From: Ascoidea tarda (nom. inval.)
Taxonomy: Eukaryota > Ascomycota > Saccharomycetes > Ascoideales > Ascoideaceae
Reading direction: 5' to 3'
Assembly (NCBI GenBank): GCA_030560485.1
Contig: JAKTTS010000225.1
Coordinates: 1-24,009, forward strand
DNA: 24,009 nt
In this document: positions 6,756 to 16,500 of the stretch, piece after piece
How the letters are laid out: each line of letters starts with the position of its first letter
Numbering within the stretch: the stretch's first letter is position 1
Made by a program: the position numbers and the translations under genes
Notes under the pieces: generated by a model
Told to the model about the DNA's origin: nothing
The model's input: only the letters and a program-made list of their open reading frames with translations
Databases searched by the model: none

Positions 6756-8460
6756 GGACAAAGTGCTAGGAAAGCGACACAGGTCGTCCTCCCCACCTAG
6801 GGGCAGGATGCCCATCAAGCATGCTGTGCACAGTACCCACGCTGTCACCAACACCCCCAAGTGGTCTCTCAACAAAGACAACTCCATGATGGAGTTCATT
6901 GGCATGCCCACAGAGATACTATACGCCTTGACTCCTGAGCAGCTCGAAGCCTACCAGATTTTGTTCAGAATCGAGGAGATATCCCAGAAGCTACGCAAGA
7001 CCAACGAGTTTCTCAAGCCGCCTCCTACCAGAGAGTTGTCCCCTCCTCCCAAGTACGATGCCTCCGGCAAGAGAATCAACACCAGAGAGTACAGGTACCG
7101 AAAGAGATTGGAGAACGAACGATATTTCCTTGTAGACATTGCCATCAACTCCATACCTGGTTTCAAGCCGCCCATCGACTTCAAAAAGAAATCAAAGATC
7201 ATCAAAAAACTATTCATTCCCAAAAACCATTATAACATAAACTTCATTGGTCAATTGCTAGGCCCCAGAGGCAACACCTTGAAGAAAAACGAGGAGCTAT
7301 CCGGCGCTAGAATTGCAATCAGAGGCAAAGGTTCTGTCAAGGAAGGCAAAAACAGATCGACCATCAACGAAAAGCAAAACAACTTGGATGAGGACCTACA
7401 TGTTCTCATAACTGGCGACAATAATGGCACTGTCGACAAGGCTATTTCCCTATGTCAAAATATCATAAATAAAGCCATCTCCACTCCAGAGGGCCAGAAT
7501 GACTTTAAAAAAGGCCAATTGAGAGAATTGGCTGCTTTGAATGGTACTCTAAGAGAACCAGAAAACAGACCTTGTGGTGTTTGTGGTGAAACTGGCCATA
7601 AAAGATATGAATGTCCAAATTCTAAAAACTTTGTCAACTCAATCTTCTGCTCAATTTGTAAAAGAAAAGGTCATCTCGAAAGAGATTGTAAGTTTAAATC
7701 TCAACAGAATAATTACCAAAATAATGAAAACTATAATAACAACTATGATAATAACTACAGTATCACTCACGCCAATAATCACTATAATAACAACATACTC
7801 GACGTTGATAAAGAATTTGAGCAAATGATGAAAGATATTAACGGTGAAATATCTGCAAACAATAACAACAATAACAACAATGACCAAATTAACCAATTCA
7901 ATAATGATTTTGAACAACATCAAAACTGGAAAAGAAGAGATCTAGAATACAACAACACTACTATTGCTAACAATAACCATTGGAGAAATAACAACTATAA
8001 CAACAACTATAACAACAACTATAACAACAACTACAACAATACCAACAATACCAACTCATTTAGAAATAACAATTTTAGAAACAACCTCAATACCATTTCT
8101 CAAAAACATCCGAATCAAACAAACAGTGTTCATTCACTTCCTGGAATTCCTATTGCACCTCTAAACTCTTTTGATAATATTTCTTCTCCTCCTCCTCCTC
8201 CAGCAGACGATATTTCCATAAACTTTGCAAACTCATCTCTTCCACCTCCATCTCCTCCTCCACCACCCCCACCTCCTCCACAGATATCACTAGAGTCAGA
8301 TTTTGATATTCTATCTTCCTCCCAACTACTACCAAACGACCCAGTTTCTCCTCCTCCACCTCCACCTCCACCTTCATTGGGATTTGATTCCATACCGCCT
8401 CCGCCATCTCCACCACCCTTGCCACCGCCTCCATCGCCGCCTCCTCCTCCAAATACCTGA
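6754..8460 (+). CDS. MSL5: Branchpoint-binding protein (BBP/SF1)
   Basis: 568 aa. In the family this nuclear protein binds the TACTAAC branchpoint of introns in the early (commitment) spliceosome, with Mud2. The N-terminal region shows the SF1 helix-hairpin signature (PTEILYALTPEQLEAYQ, then RIEEI) and SPPPKYDASGKRINTRE. A KH/QUA2 domain at about 148-255 contains GPRGNTLKK (G170) and IRGKGSVKEGK. Two CCHC zinc knuckles follow, Cys274/Cys277/His282/Cys287 and Cys299/Cys302/His307/Cys312. Then comes an Asn-rich insert (about 316-470) with YNNN repeats, then a proline-rich tail with runs of up to nine Pro, as in SF1. It is longer than baker's yeast Msl5 (476 aa) because of the Asn-rich insert. 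I see no classic KRSRW-type U2AF ligand motif at the N-terminus. GC is high in the first 200 codons and falls later; there is no CTG codon. Confidence 0.95.
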   Translation: MDKVLGKRHRSSSPPRGRMPIKHAVHSTHAVTNTPKWSLNKDNSMMEFIGMPTEILYALTPEQLEAYQILFRIEEISQKLRKTNEFLKPPPTRELSPPPKYDASGKRINTREYRYRKRLENERYFLVDIAINSIPGFKPPIDFKKKSKIIKKLFIPKNHYNINFIGQLLGPRGNTLKKNEELSGARIAIRGKGSVKEGKNRSTINEKQNNLDEDLHVLITGDNNGTVDKAISLCQNIINKAISTPEGQNDFKKGQLRELAALNGTLREPENRPCGVCGETGHKRYECPNSKNFVNSIFCSICKRKGHLERDCKFKSQQNNYQNNENYNNNYDNNYSITHANNHYNNNILDVDKEFEQMMKDINGEISANNNNNNNNDQINQFNNDFEQHQNWKRRDLEYNNTTIANNNHWRNNNYNNNYNNNYNNNYNNTNNTNSFRNNNFRNNLNTISQKHPNQTNSVHSLPGIPIAPLNSFDNISSPPPPPADDISINFANSSLPPPSPPPPPPPPPQISLESDFDILSSSQLLPNDPVSPPPPPPPPSLGFDSIPPPPSPPPLPPPPSPPPPPNT

Positions 8461-8890
8461 TCTTATCTAACTTCTATTATATATCCTTTGCAGCTTAACC
8501 CAAAATCACAGCCAACTCGAATACCAACACCAATCTCAATGCCCTTATCGAACCTATTACTACAAATGGAAGCACATGCATTGCATCGCACAATGCGCAT
8601 GAACACGCATAAACCCGTGTCTCTAGCCACAAGAATGTGTGACTGGGGAAGATTGTGGCTGGTTGAGTCACATCACGTTTTATATCAACATTAAATGCTT
8701 CCATTTCTTTTCCTTCACCAGAATCATCTTCTTTTATATATTTCACTATTTCCATTGTTTTTCCAATTATGCTTTCTTTTTCTTTTCATACCTCCTTCTC
8801 AAATCTTTGAATTTCAAAAAGTTGTTGGCTAACTGGCTCAAGAAAAATATTTTTCGGATTTGTTATTTTCCTTTTCTATCCAATTCGAAA
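8461..8890. other. MSL5-MET10 intergenic region
   Basis: 430 bp between tandem genes. The first 100 bp is probably the MSL5 3' UTR. 8570-8680 carries the MET10 control sites, listed separately. 8690-8890 is pyrimidine-rich, as is usual just upstream of yeast start codons, and is the likely MET10 leader. The MET10 frame is open back to 8639 but has no in-frame ATG before 8891. Confidence 0.6.
8626..8679 (+). promoter_or_regulatory. MET10 control region: Met31/32-like, Gcn4 and Cbf1-like sites
   Basis: Within 54 bp there are GCCACA at 8626-8631 (the TGTGGC core of Met31/Met32 on the minus strand), TGTGGC at 8654-8659, an exact Gcn4 site TGAGTCA at 8664-8670, and ATCACGTT at 8672-8679, one mismatch from the Cbf1 site RTCACRTG. 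They lie 212-265 bp before the MET10 ATG. This is the known combination for sulfur-assimilation genes (Met4 recruited through Cbf1 and Met31/32, with Gcn4), so the site cluster and the gene support each other. Binding is inferred from consensus only. Confidence 0.55.
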
Positions 8891-11800
8891 ATGTCCACAA
8901 CTTCTGTCGAATCCTCTTTACCAAACCTAAAGGTATCTTCTGCTGCTAAGTTTGATCTTCCCTTTGGAGTCCCCTCTGATCCAAATCTAATCTACAAAAC
9001 CATCTACACAACCGCTCACTCTTTGATTTCTCAAACAAACTACGCTCTTTCTGACAATATTTTCACTTTTGAAAATTTAGGTCCTTCGTCAAATACCAAT
9101 ATCGACTCTTCCTTACATCTTTGGAGCGTTTTTGCTAGAAAAAATGCAAACGATAATATTCCAACTGTTACTCGACTTGAAACAAGACCTGGTGCGTTAT
9201 CTACTGTTTTAGGGTTTTTATCTGACGACTCTTCATCTCCCATTCCAATTTTTGCTTCTGGTGCTACTTTACCTCAAATCCAATCAACTTTATTCAACCT
9301 TTATATTAATTCAAACACTCAAAACATTATCAGTCTGTTGCCATTTTCATTTAACATTAACACTTTAGACTACGATTTTGATTCAAACCTTTTTACCTCA
9401 AATTATGTTACTCCCTTAAATGTTGCTAAGAATTTAAACTTTAATGTTGTCACTCCATTATCCCACTCTGTAGAATTACAACATTTATCCTTACTTTCCT
9501 TAGCTTTGGCTAAACATGAACCATCGGTTTTTCTTTATGATGGTCTTTCATCCTTCAGAGAAAGTACTTCTTTTGATGACATTTTAAACCCACTTCAACT
9601 CTCCAACGTTTTTAAAAGGTTAAAATACTCCTTAAATTCTCGTTTATTTGAATCTTCTCAAAACAAATTCTTTTTTGCTTTAGATTCCTTGAACGAAATT
9701 TTAAGCACAAATTACAAACCTTTTGAATACTGCGGTCATAAAAACCCTTCAAAGGTTTTTGTCACTTACGGAACTTCAGAATCGGAATCATTTAAACCAG
9801 TTATTACCACCTTATCGTCTGTTTTTAATTTGCCAATTGGTTTAATTTCAGTCAGAATTCCATTACCTTTCAAATCCGATGACTTTGTCTCATCAATTCC
9901 AAAATCTACAAAATCAATTGTTCTCCTCAATCAAATCTTGCCTGATCAATCATTCCAAAGTATTTTAAAATCAAATATTTCAATTGCTCTTTTCTATCAT
10001 GGCTCAGCCTTAAAAGTTAATGAAATTGTTAACCATAATTACTTTCCAGATTTCACTTGGTCAGTGAAAGTCGCCCAAAACATTGTTCATGGTTATTTTT
10101 CGAATCCTGAAGTCTTTGCAGTTCTACCTTATTTATCAAGAAACAACGAGCATAAATTATCCGGTAAATATCTTTTTTATTATCCAGATAATGCTTCTAT
10201 TATTGACGTCCCCTCAAGGCTTGCTCATACGTTCTCTCTTGACAAATCGTCTGTTTTTTTCAAATCAAAGTTGGATAATATTACTCATTTTGGTCTTTTA
10301 GAGTCTCAGTTATCTATCAACTCAAATGTTCATGGCGAGGTTGATAATGCTGACTTGGCAATTGTTGAAAATTTCGAGTTTTTTGGTCACTCTTATAATA
10401 TTCTATCCAATATAAAAAATGGTGGAACCATATTAATTTCTTCTACTTGTGAAAAGTCCAATGATTTTGACGCTTATTTGAATGAAATTTTATCTCCTTC
10501 TTTTAAAAAAACTGTTGTTGAAAGAGACATTGAAATTGTTAAGATCGATGTCAATGCAGTAGGTGAAATCTTAGAAACTCATGGAAGAACTAAATCTATT
10601 ATTCATCAAGTTGCCTTTTTGAAATATGCTAATCCTGAAATAACTGTCGATGAAATTGTTAGAAACTTGTGGCAGTCCTTTGGGTCTGATGTTGAATTGT
10701 TGGCTTCTGTTTTATCTTCAGTTGTTCTGAGAATTTTTCAATTTGGACTTAAAAAATTTAAAATTCCTGTTCAACAATGGAGAGAAGTTAAAGGTTTAGA
10801 TTCTGACATAGATGTTTTATCTTTACCAGATTCAATCAAACAAACTTCGTTTGTGCAAAGTCCAAGAGAAAGCGTTATTTCAGATAACGGGCCATTATTT
10901 ACACCTTCAGTTTCTGTTCCTAAACTACTATCATTCAAGGAATCCTATGATGTTAAGCTAGACTTGAGACCTGACTTACCAACAACTAAAAACTTTATTG
11001 TTAAAGTCAGAGAAAATAAAAGATTAACTCCACTGAATTATTCAAGAAATATTTTCCATATTGATTTTGATATCACTGGTACTGGTTTGAAGTATGAAAT
11101 TGGTGAATCTTTAGGTATCCATGGTAAAAACAATGAAAATGATGTCAATGAGTTTTTGCAAATTTTTGGAATTGATCCAGATCAATTAGTGGACGTTCCA
11201 TCAAAAAGTGATCCAGCACAAATTGAAGTTAGAACTGCCTTCCAAGCATTTTCAGAAAATATTGACATAGTTGGCAAACCTCCAAAAAGATTCTATGAAT
11301 CGGTGGCTATTTTTGCTGCAGATGAGCAAGAAAAGAAAAAATTGGAATTCCTTGCTTCAGCAGGTGGTGCTGCTGAATTAAAGAAAATCCAAGAAGAAGA
11401 TTATTACACATATATTGATGTTTTTGAAAAATTCAAATCTGCCAGGCCAGCTCTTACGGACTTGGTCAAAATCATTGAACCCTTAAAGAGAAGAGAATAT
11501 TCTATTGCTTCTTCTCAAAAGATGCATCCAAACTCAGTGCATTTATTAATTGTTGTTGTTGATTGGGTTGATAAGAGAGGTCGTAAGAGATTTGGACAAT
11601 GTTCTAAGTATATATCTGATTTGAAGGTTGGTGCTGAATTGGTTGTGTCTGTTAAGCCATCAGTTATGAAATTACCACCATTAACCACTCAACCTATTGT
11701 TATGTCTGGTCTTGGTACTGGTTTGGCTCCATTTAAGGCCTTTGTTGAAGAAAAATTATGGCAAAAATCACAAGGCTATGAAATCGGCGAAATTTACTTG

Positions 11801-12151
11801 TATCTTGGTTCTAGACATCGAAAAGAAGAATATCTTTATGGTGAATTATGGGAAGCTTGCAAAGACGCTGGCATTATTACTCATATTGGTGCAGCATTTT
11901 CTAGAGATCAACCTAATAAGATTTATATTCAAGATAGAATTAGGGAATCTATTGAAGATTTGAAAACTGCAATTGTCACTAAGAATGGTTCATTCTACTT
12001 ATGTGGTCCTACATGGCCAGTTCCTGACATCACTGCAGCTTTAGAGGATATTGTTTCTCTTGCGGCTAGAGAGAACAATGAAACTGTTGATCCTGTGGAA
12101 GCTGTTGAAGAGATGAAGGAAGCCGGTCGTTATGTTCTTGAAGTTTATTAG
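8891..12151 (+). CDS. MET10: Sulfite reductase (NADPH) flavoprotein alpha subunit
   Basis: 1,086 aa, close to baker's yeast Met10 (1,035 aa). With the haem/FMN beta subunit (Met5 in yeast) it reduces sulfite to sulfide in the cytosol, giving sulfur for methionine and cysteine; this chain takes electrons from NADPH onto FAD. The N-terminal half resembles the pyruvate:ferredoxin-oxidoreductase-like region of the family. The FAD domain starts near 700 (TGTGLKYEIGESLGIHGKN) and carries RREYSIASS, the RxYS FAD motif, at Arg868-Ser871. The NADPH domain shows SGLGTGLAPF (939-948), LGSRHRKEEYLYGELW and CGPTWP from Cys1038. The protein ends in the typical GRYVLEVY with an aromatic last residue. Start: first in-frame ATG at 8891; the earlier open frame lacks ATG and would give an unlikely Phe-rich stretch. 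Three CTG codons (9335, 10727, 11033). The last follows LTP, where baker's yeast Met10, as I recall it, has a small residue. Confidence 0.95.
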   Translation: MSTTSVESSLPNLKVSSAAKFDLPFGVPSDPNLIYKTIYTTAHSLISQTNYALSDNIFTFENLGPSSNTNIDSSLHLWSVFARKNANDNIPTVTRLETRPGALSTVLGFLSDDSSSPIPIFASGATLPQIQSTLFNLYINSNTQNIISLLPFSFNINTLDYDFDSNLFTSNYVTPLNVAKNLNFNVVTPLSHSVELQHLSLLSLALAKHEPSVFLYDGLSSFRESTSFDDILNPLQLSNVFKRLKYSLNSRLFESSQNKFFFALDSLNEILSTNYKPFEYCGHKNPSKVFVTYGTSESESFKPVITTLSSVFNLPIGLISVRIPLPFKSDDFVSSIPKSTKSIVLLNQILPDQSFQSILKSNISIALFYHGSALKVNEIVNHNYFPDFTWSVKVAQNIVHGYFSNPEVFAVLPYLSRNNEHKLSGKYLFYYPDNASIIDVPSRLAHTFSLDKSSVFFKSKLDNITHFGLLESQLSINSNVHGEVDNADLAIVENFEFFGHSYNILSNIKNGGTILISSTCEKSNDFDAYLNEILSPSFKKTVVERDIEIVKIDVNAVGEILETHGRTKSIIHQVAFLKYANPEITVDEIVRNLWQSFGSDVELLASVLSSVVLRIFQFGLKKFKIPVQQWREVKGLDSDIDVLSLPDSIKQTSFVQSPRESVISDNGPLFTPSVSVPKLLSFKESYDVKLDLRPDLPTTKNFIVKVRENKRLTPLNYSRNIFHIDFDITGTGLKYEIGESLGIHGKNNENDVNEFLQIFGIDPDQLVDVPSKSDPAQIEVRTAFQAFSENIDIVGKPPKRFYESVAIFAADEQEKKKLEFLASAGGAAELKKIQEEDYYTYIDVFEKFKSARPALTDLVKIIEPLKRREYSIASSQKMHPNSVHLLIVVVDWVDKRGRKRFGQCSKYISDLKVGAELVVSVKPSVMKLPPLTTQPIVMSGLGTGLAPFKAFVEEKLWQKSQGYEIGEIYLYLGSRHRKEEYLYGELWEACKDAGIITHIGAAFSRDQPNKIYIQDRIRESIEDLKTAIVTKNGSFYLCGPTWPVPDITAALEDIVSLAARENNETVDPVEAVEEMKEAGRYVLEVY

Positions 12152-12271
12152 TTTTTCTATAAGATAGTTTTACATATTTAAATACTAAAATAATTTAAAT
12201 TGTTTTTTTACTTGCATAAATAATATTCATTTCGCAGCATATAACGACTATCTATTAAATATATTAAATAT

Positions 12272-13070
12272 CTATTTTGTAGTTGGAGGTAAGTTATCTT
12301 TAATAAAATTTAAAACAAGAGAGATTTCGTCTTCATTACAACTATGACCCAAATTGTTAAATTTATAGAATTTATAGTTGGTCAAACCGATTTCTTTCTT
12401 GAAAAAGTCTTTAGTCATTGCTCCAAACTCATAATTAATAACTTCATCTAGCAAGCCATGACATTGCAAAACCGGAGTATCAACATTTGGCAAGTTTTTG
12501 AAACCATCAGAGCTAGTAATTTTTTCCTTCAAAGTCGAAACGATTCTTGCAAACCCAGATAAACCAATAACCCCGGCAAGTTTTTCATCAACCAATACTG
12601 ATGAAGCAAGGGATAAAGCAGCACCTTGAGAGAACCCACCAATGATAACTCTATCAGTTGGTATGTCGTTATTGTTTAGTTCCTTGATATGCTCTTTGAT
12701 AGTGCCAATACTCTTAAGAAAACCCTCCTTGTCATCGCCCAGATTGATATTTTTGTTGTTGCCCAATTCATAAATATCAAACCATGATGGACATCGCATG
12801 CCGCCATTCTTTGTGTTTATTGTTAGTAACAGTTTCCAACAGCCAGAGATTAAAGCCTGATGGTGAAATGGCTTGAATACATACAACAGTAACTGGTTGA
12901 GATGGAGCATTAGGAAAGATGAACTTGATATGATCGAAATCCTTGGAGACTCTTGCATAATCAGACAAAAACGACCAACCAGCACCAGAATCACCTAGCC
13001 CATGTAAAAAGATGACAGCAGCAGTGGCAGGCTTGCTTTTGGAGGAAATTCTAACGGCTGAGAGACTCAT
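12272..13070 (-). CDS. TML25: Acyl-protein thioesterase, two exons
   Basis: Exon 1 is 13070-12885 and exon 2 is 12808-12272, joined across a 76-nt intron to give 240 aa. It is an alpha/beta hydrolase of the APT1/YLR118C family, cytosolic enzymes that remove palmitate from proteins such as G-alpha subunits. Visible features: FLHGLGDSG near residue 22, the nucleophile motif GGFSQG with Ser122, Asp183 in CHGLLDE, and His217 in LGHS, a complete Ser-Asp-His triad with spacing like human APT1. Splicing joins PSQPVTV to NGGMRCPSWFDI in phase 0, matching the usual family sequence. Start: ATG 13070 gives MSLSAVRIS, the expected N-terminal length; no better upstream ATG. Convergent with MET10, with a 120-bp gap, so their 3' ends may overlap. 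One CTG codon (12740-12742), before GDDKEG. The symbol follows the baker's yeast orthologue. Confidence 0.9.
12809..12884 (-). other. Spliceosomal intron of the acyl-protein thioesterase gene (76 nt)
   Basis: On the minus strand it begins GTATGT (12884-12879), has a perfect TACTAAC branch site (12828-12822), and ends ACAAAG (last G at 12809). The branch A (12823) is only 14 nt from the end, and this AG is the first after the branch. The 3' site is AAG instead of the usual YAG. Removing it restores the conserved VTV-NGG junction, so I read it as an intron and not a frameshift. Unspliced RNA would encode a shifted, truncated protein without the catalytic serine. Confidence 0.9.
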
Positions 13071-13598
13071 TTCAGACGAACAGTGCACTTTGGATGGTGA
13101 TGTTGTGGTTGATGTTTACTCATTGCAAAAGAAAGCCAAATCTAAAGCTCGGCTGTTTTCCGATGACTTTGGATCCAGGTCGAGGGGACCCTTTTCGCTC
13201 TTTTTTGGTCTCGTACAGTGTAATTGTTTAGTTATTATAATATTGGTTCTTGGAGATAATAATATATAAAAGGTTTGCAAAAAACCAGAATAGAGGTATA
13301 GAATATGACATAAATATATATAAAATTATATAAAAATAATATGTGAATTAAAAGTAAACAGGTCTAGAATTTCCTCTATTGATTCCATAGTATAAGATAG
13401 TAAAAGAAATAAAAAATTAATAAATATGAATTGGTGTGAATATTAATATATCAAACTTTTGAGTAAATTGAAATTGAAATTGAAAATAAAAATAAAAAAT
13501 GAAATTGATAAGAATAAAAATTGGGATACTTGAATTTTAAATAAGATGGAAATTGAAAAAAATGATTGGGAATATTAATTAGAATTTGGTGAAACCAT
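13071..13598. other. SNQ2-thioesterase intergenic region
   Basis: 528 bp between tandem minus-strand genes. The thioesterase promoter should lie at about 13071-13350, and AATATATAAAAGG at 13260-13272 includes TATA-like sequence. 13350-13598 is very AT-rich, with AATTGAA and AAATAAA repeats near 13470-13500, and is the likely SNQ2 3' UTR. I see no gene. Confidence 0.5.
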
Positions 13599-16500
13599 TT
13601 AATTTTTGGCCTTCTTTTTGAAAATAGAGGGCATTTTGAATTGCTTGACTCTAAAAAAGTAGTAGCAGAAAACCATTGCAAATATATTGAAAAAGATATA
13701 AACGCAGAAGAACCCAAGATTTCTCCATCTTTGGCTCCATTCAATGTTGAAAGTTGCCATAAATGCATCACCAGTCAGGAAGCTACAATAGCCACATTGT
13801 GTTGTATCATCAGGATTAGAAATATAACCTCCGGCAGATTGAATGAAATCATTAGAGAACTCAGCACATGTTTGACCATCTGGTGGGTTGAAATATGTTA
13901 AATCAGATGCACTGCATTTTACTTCAAAGTTATGCAATAAAACAGAAACTAATGATTGAACAAAATAAGTATAAGGTGAAACTTTATACATAAATGTCCA
14001 AAATCTAGGCATCAATGATTCTTGTTGTAAAACACCACAAAAGTTCAACATAAAGGAAAACAAAAGACTAGTTATAATTGAAGCTGAAGGTAAATCTGGG
14101 GCCATATAAATGATCCATAAACCAAATGAAATATAATAAAATTGAAAAACAGTGCACAAAATAAAGTAATAATACCCTGCAAAAGGAGCAGTGTTATCCA
14201 TTTTTAATGGAAAGTAGAAACAACAGAAAAATAATGTAAAAGCAAAAATGCAATAAGGAATTTCAGTGATAAATTGAGAAAACAATAAGGTAGACCAATG
14301 ATAAGTATTGCTGGCACTTTCTCTAGCTTCAAATAATTCACGAGAAGCAATGGCTCTTTCTTGAATTTGATTAATCAATGGAGCAGAAATAGTTAAAGAC
14401 ATGAAAACAGCAAAAAGACTATTTTGTAAACCTGAAAGATTGGGCCTAATGTTATAAAAAGTCCAACCGATAAACAAACCACCCAAGATCAAAAGGAAAA
14501 ATTTAGATTTAAGATAAATTGGATCACGGTAAAATTGAGTAAAAGTTCTTCTTAAAACATATTTGAATTGAGTAAAGTAAGGAGTAGCAAATTTGTTTCT
14601 CAATTCTGGATCGGATTCATTAATAGGTTTAGACAAGCCACCTTGGATCAAAAATTCAATATCTTTTTCAGTTTGAATACATTCAGGGGATTTTATCCAT
14701 TTTTGATGCCAGTCTTCATCAACTGAAGCTGTAGCACCTGCACCAATGGCTTCCAAGACATATTCAGCAGGATTCTCCTTAATACCGCAAGTTCTTGCTC
14801 CATTACCTTCAAAGTAATCTAAAATAGTTCTTGAACTTTTACCAATATCACCGAAATAAACTGTTTGACCACCTTTTCTAAGCAATAATAAACGATCGAA
14901 TTGTTCAAATAAAGTTGCAGAAGGTTGATGAATTGTACAAAGAATACTTTGGCCAGCATGTGCTAATTGCCTCATGAGCTTGACAATAGCCCAAGATGAT
15001 TGAGAGTCTAAACCAGAAGTGGGTTCATCAAGGAAAAGTAATAAGGATGGTTTTGCAACTAATTCAACACCAATAGATAACTTTTTTCTTTGTTCAACGT
15101 TTAAACCAGAACCAGGATCACCAACGACTGCATCAGCATAAGATCTCATGCTCAATAAATCAATCACTGTTTCAACATAGCTTAATTTTTCCTCTTCAGG
15201 AACTGATTGGGGTCTTCTTAATCTTGCGGCAAACTGTAATGATTCTCTGACAGTTAATTCTGATATATGCAAATCTTGTTGTTGAACATAACCAGTGGAA
15301 CGTTGAAAAGAAGAATCCAATGGTCTTCCATTAGCAAGCATGTCACCAGTGATAACACCAAAAGAAACACGTTGAGAAAGAACATTTAATAGAGTTGTCT
15401 TACCAGCACCAGATTCACCCATAAGAGCAGTGAGAGTACCAGGTTTAATATAACCTTGAACATTATCCAATAGTTTAATGGTGTTTCCATCTTTGGTTGG
15501 AATAACATAGTCAACGTTCTTCCACATAAAAATGTCTTTACCACGAAGGTTTTCAAAGTTTTCTGCATTATTCTTTTCATCTTCTTCGATTTTGTTGACA
15601 GTAGTACCTGAAGATCCAGATTCAATGTCGCTAGCTTTCTTTTTTTTGTCATTTACAAGAGAAACATCAGCACCTTTTTTGAATAATAGTCTGTCACCGC
15701 CAGCATTCACGGGTTTTAATATTTCAAGACCAATAGCGGATAATAAGATAAAAAAGATCCAAAAACCTACCAAAATACCGAAATTTCTCCAAAGATGGGA
15801 ATAAGAATAACCATAAGATGACTCGATATAATCGTCACCTAAAACAAAAGCTTGACCTGTAACAGCACCTGCAGCAGCACAAACCTGATTTTCAGAAGAG
15901 ACGTTTTCGTAGCCCGGGCCAGAAGGAACGGTGTTGGCGCAATCCATATGAAGTCCATGAAACTCGTTTGATATCAACGATTCAAAACCGTAGGTGAGAG
16001 GATTTATGTAAGATATCCATTTTAAAGCCCAGTGCATGTCTTGCATTTTGATAACAAAACCGGTGTAGACAATAACAGCCAACATGCCAACACCAGAAAA
16101 GGAATTCGCAGCAGCAATGGTAGGAGAGAAAGCAGCAATGGATTGGAAAAAACAGGTCATGATTGAGGAAGTCATAAATAGAAATAATACAAAGACAAAG
16201 AATTTTCCAGCTTCCCTGTCAAAGTTTACCATAAAGTAAACAACAATTGAAAAAGAAAACAAGGATAGCAATTTGGTTGGTATATCAGTTAAAACGGAAG
16301 CGATTGCTTCGGCAGCTGGATGGTATAGAGTATAACCCTTTTGTTTTAAAATGATTGGTCTATTGTCGAAAGAATTGGAAACTTCAGCAAGACCCAAAAA
16401 AGTGAAATGTAAAACACAGAAGAAAAGAGTACCACCCTTTGAATAAGCCGAGATGGTACTGTTTTGCAAGTTATAGAATAAGGAACCGACAATTAGGGAT

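Noticed and set aside
8639-8890. N-terminal extension of MET10
   Set aside because: The open frame has no ATG before 8891 and would encode a Phe-rich stretch from a pyrimidine-rich leader.
12272-13070. Thioesterase reading as two overlapping frames, suggesting a frameshifted pseudogene
   Set aside because: The switch coincides exactly with GTATGT, TACTAAC and AG signals, and splicing restores a full catalytic triad and the conserved junction. It is an intron.
13012-13269. 85-codon plus-strand open frame
   Set aside because: It is antisense to exon 1 of the thioesterase and runs into its promoter; no features.
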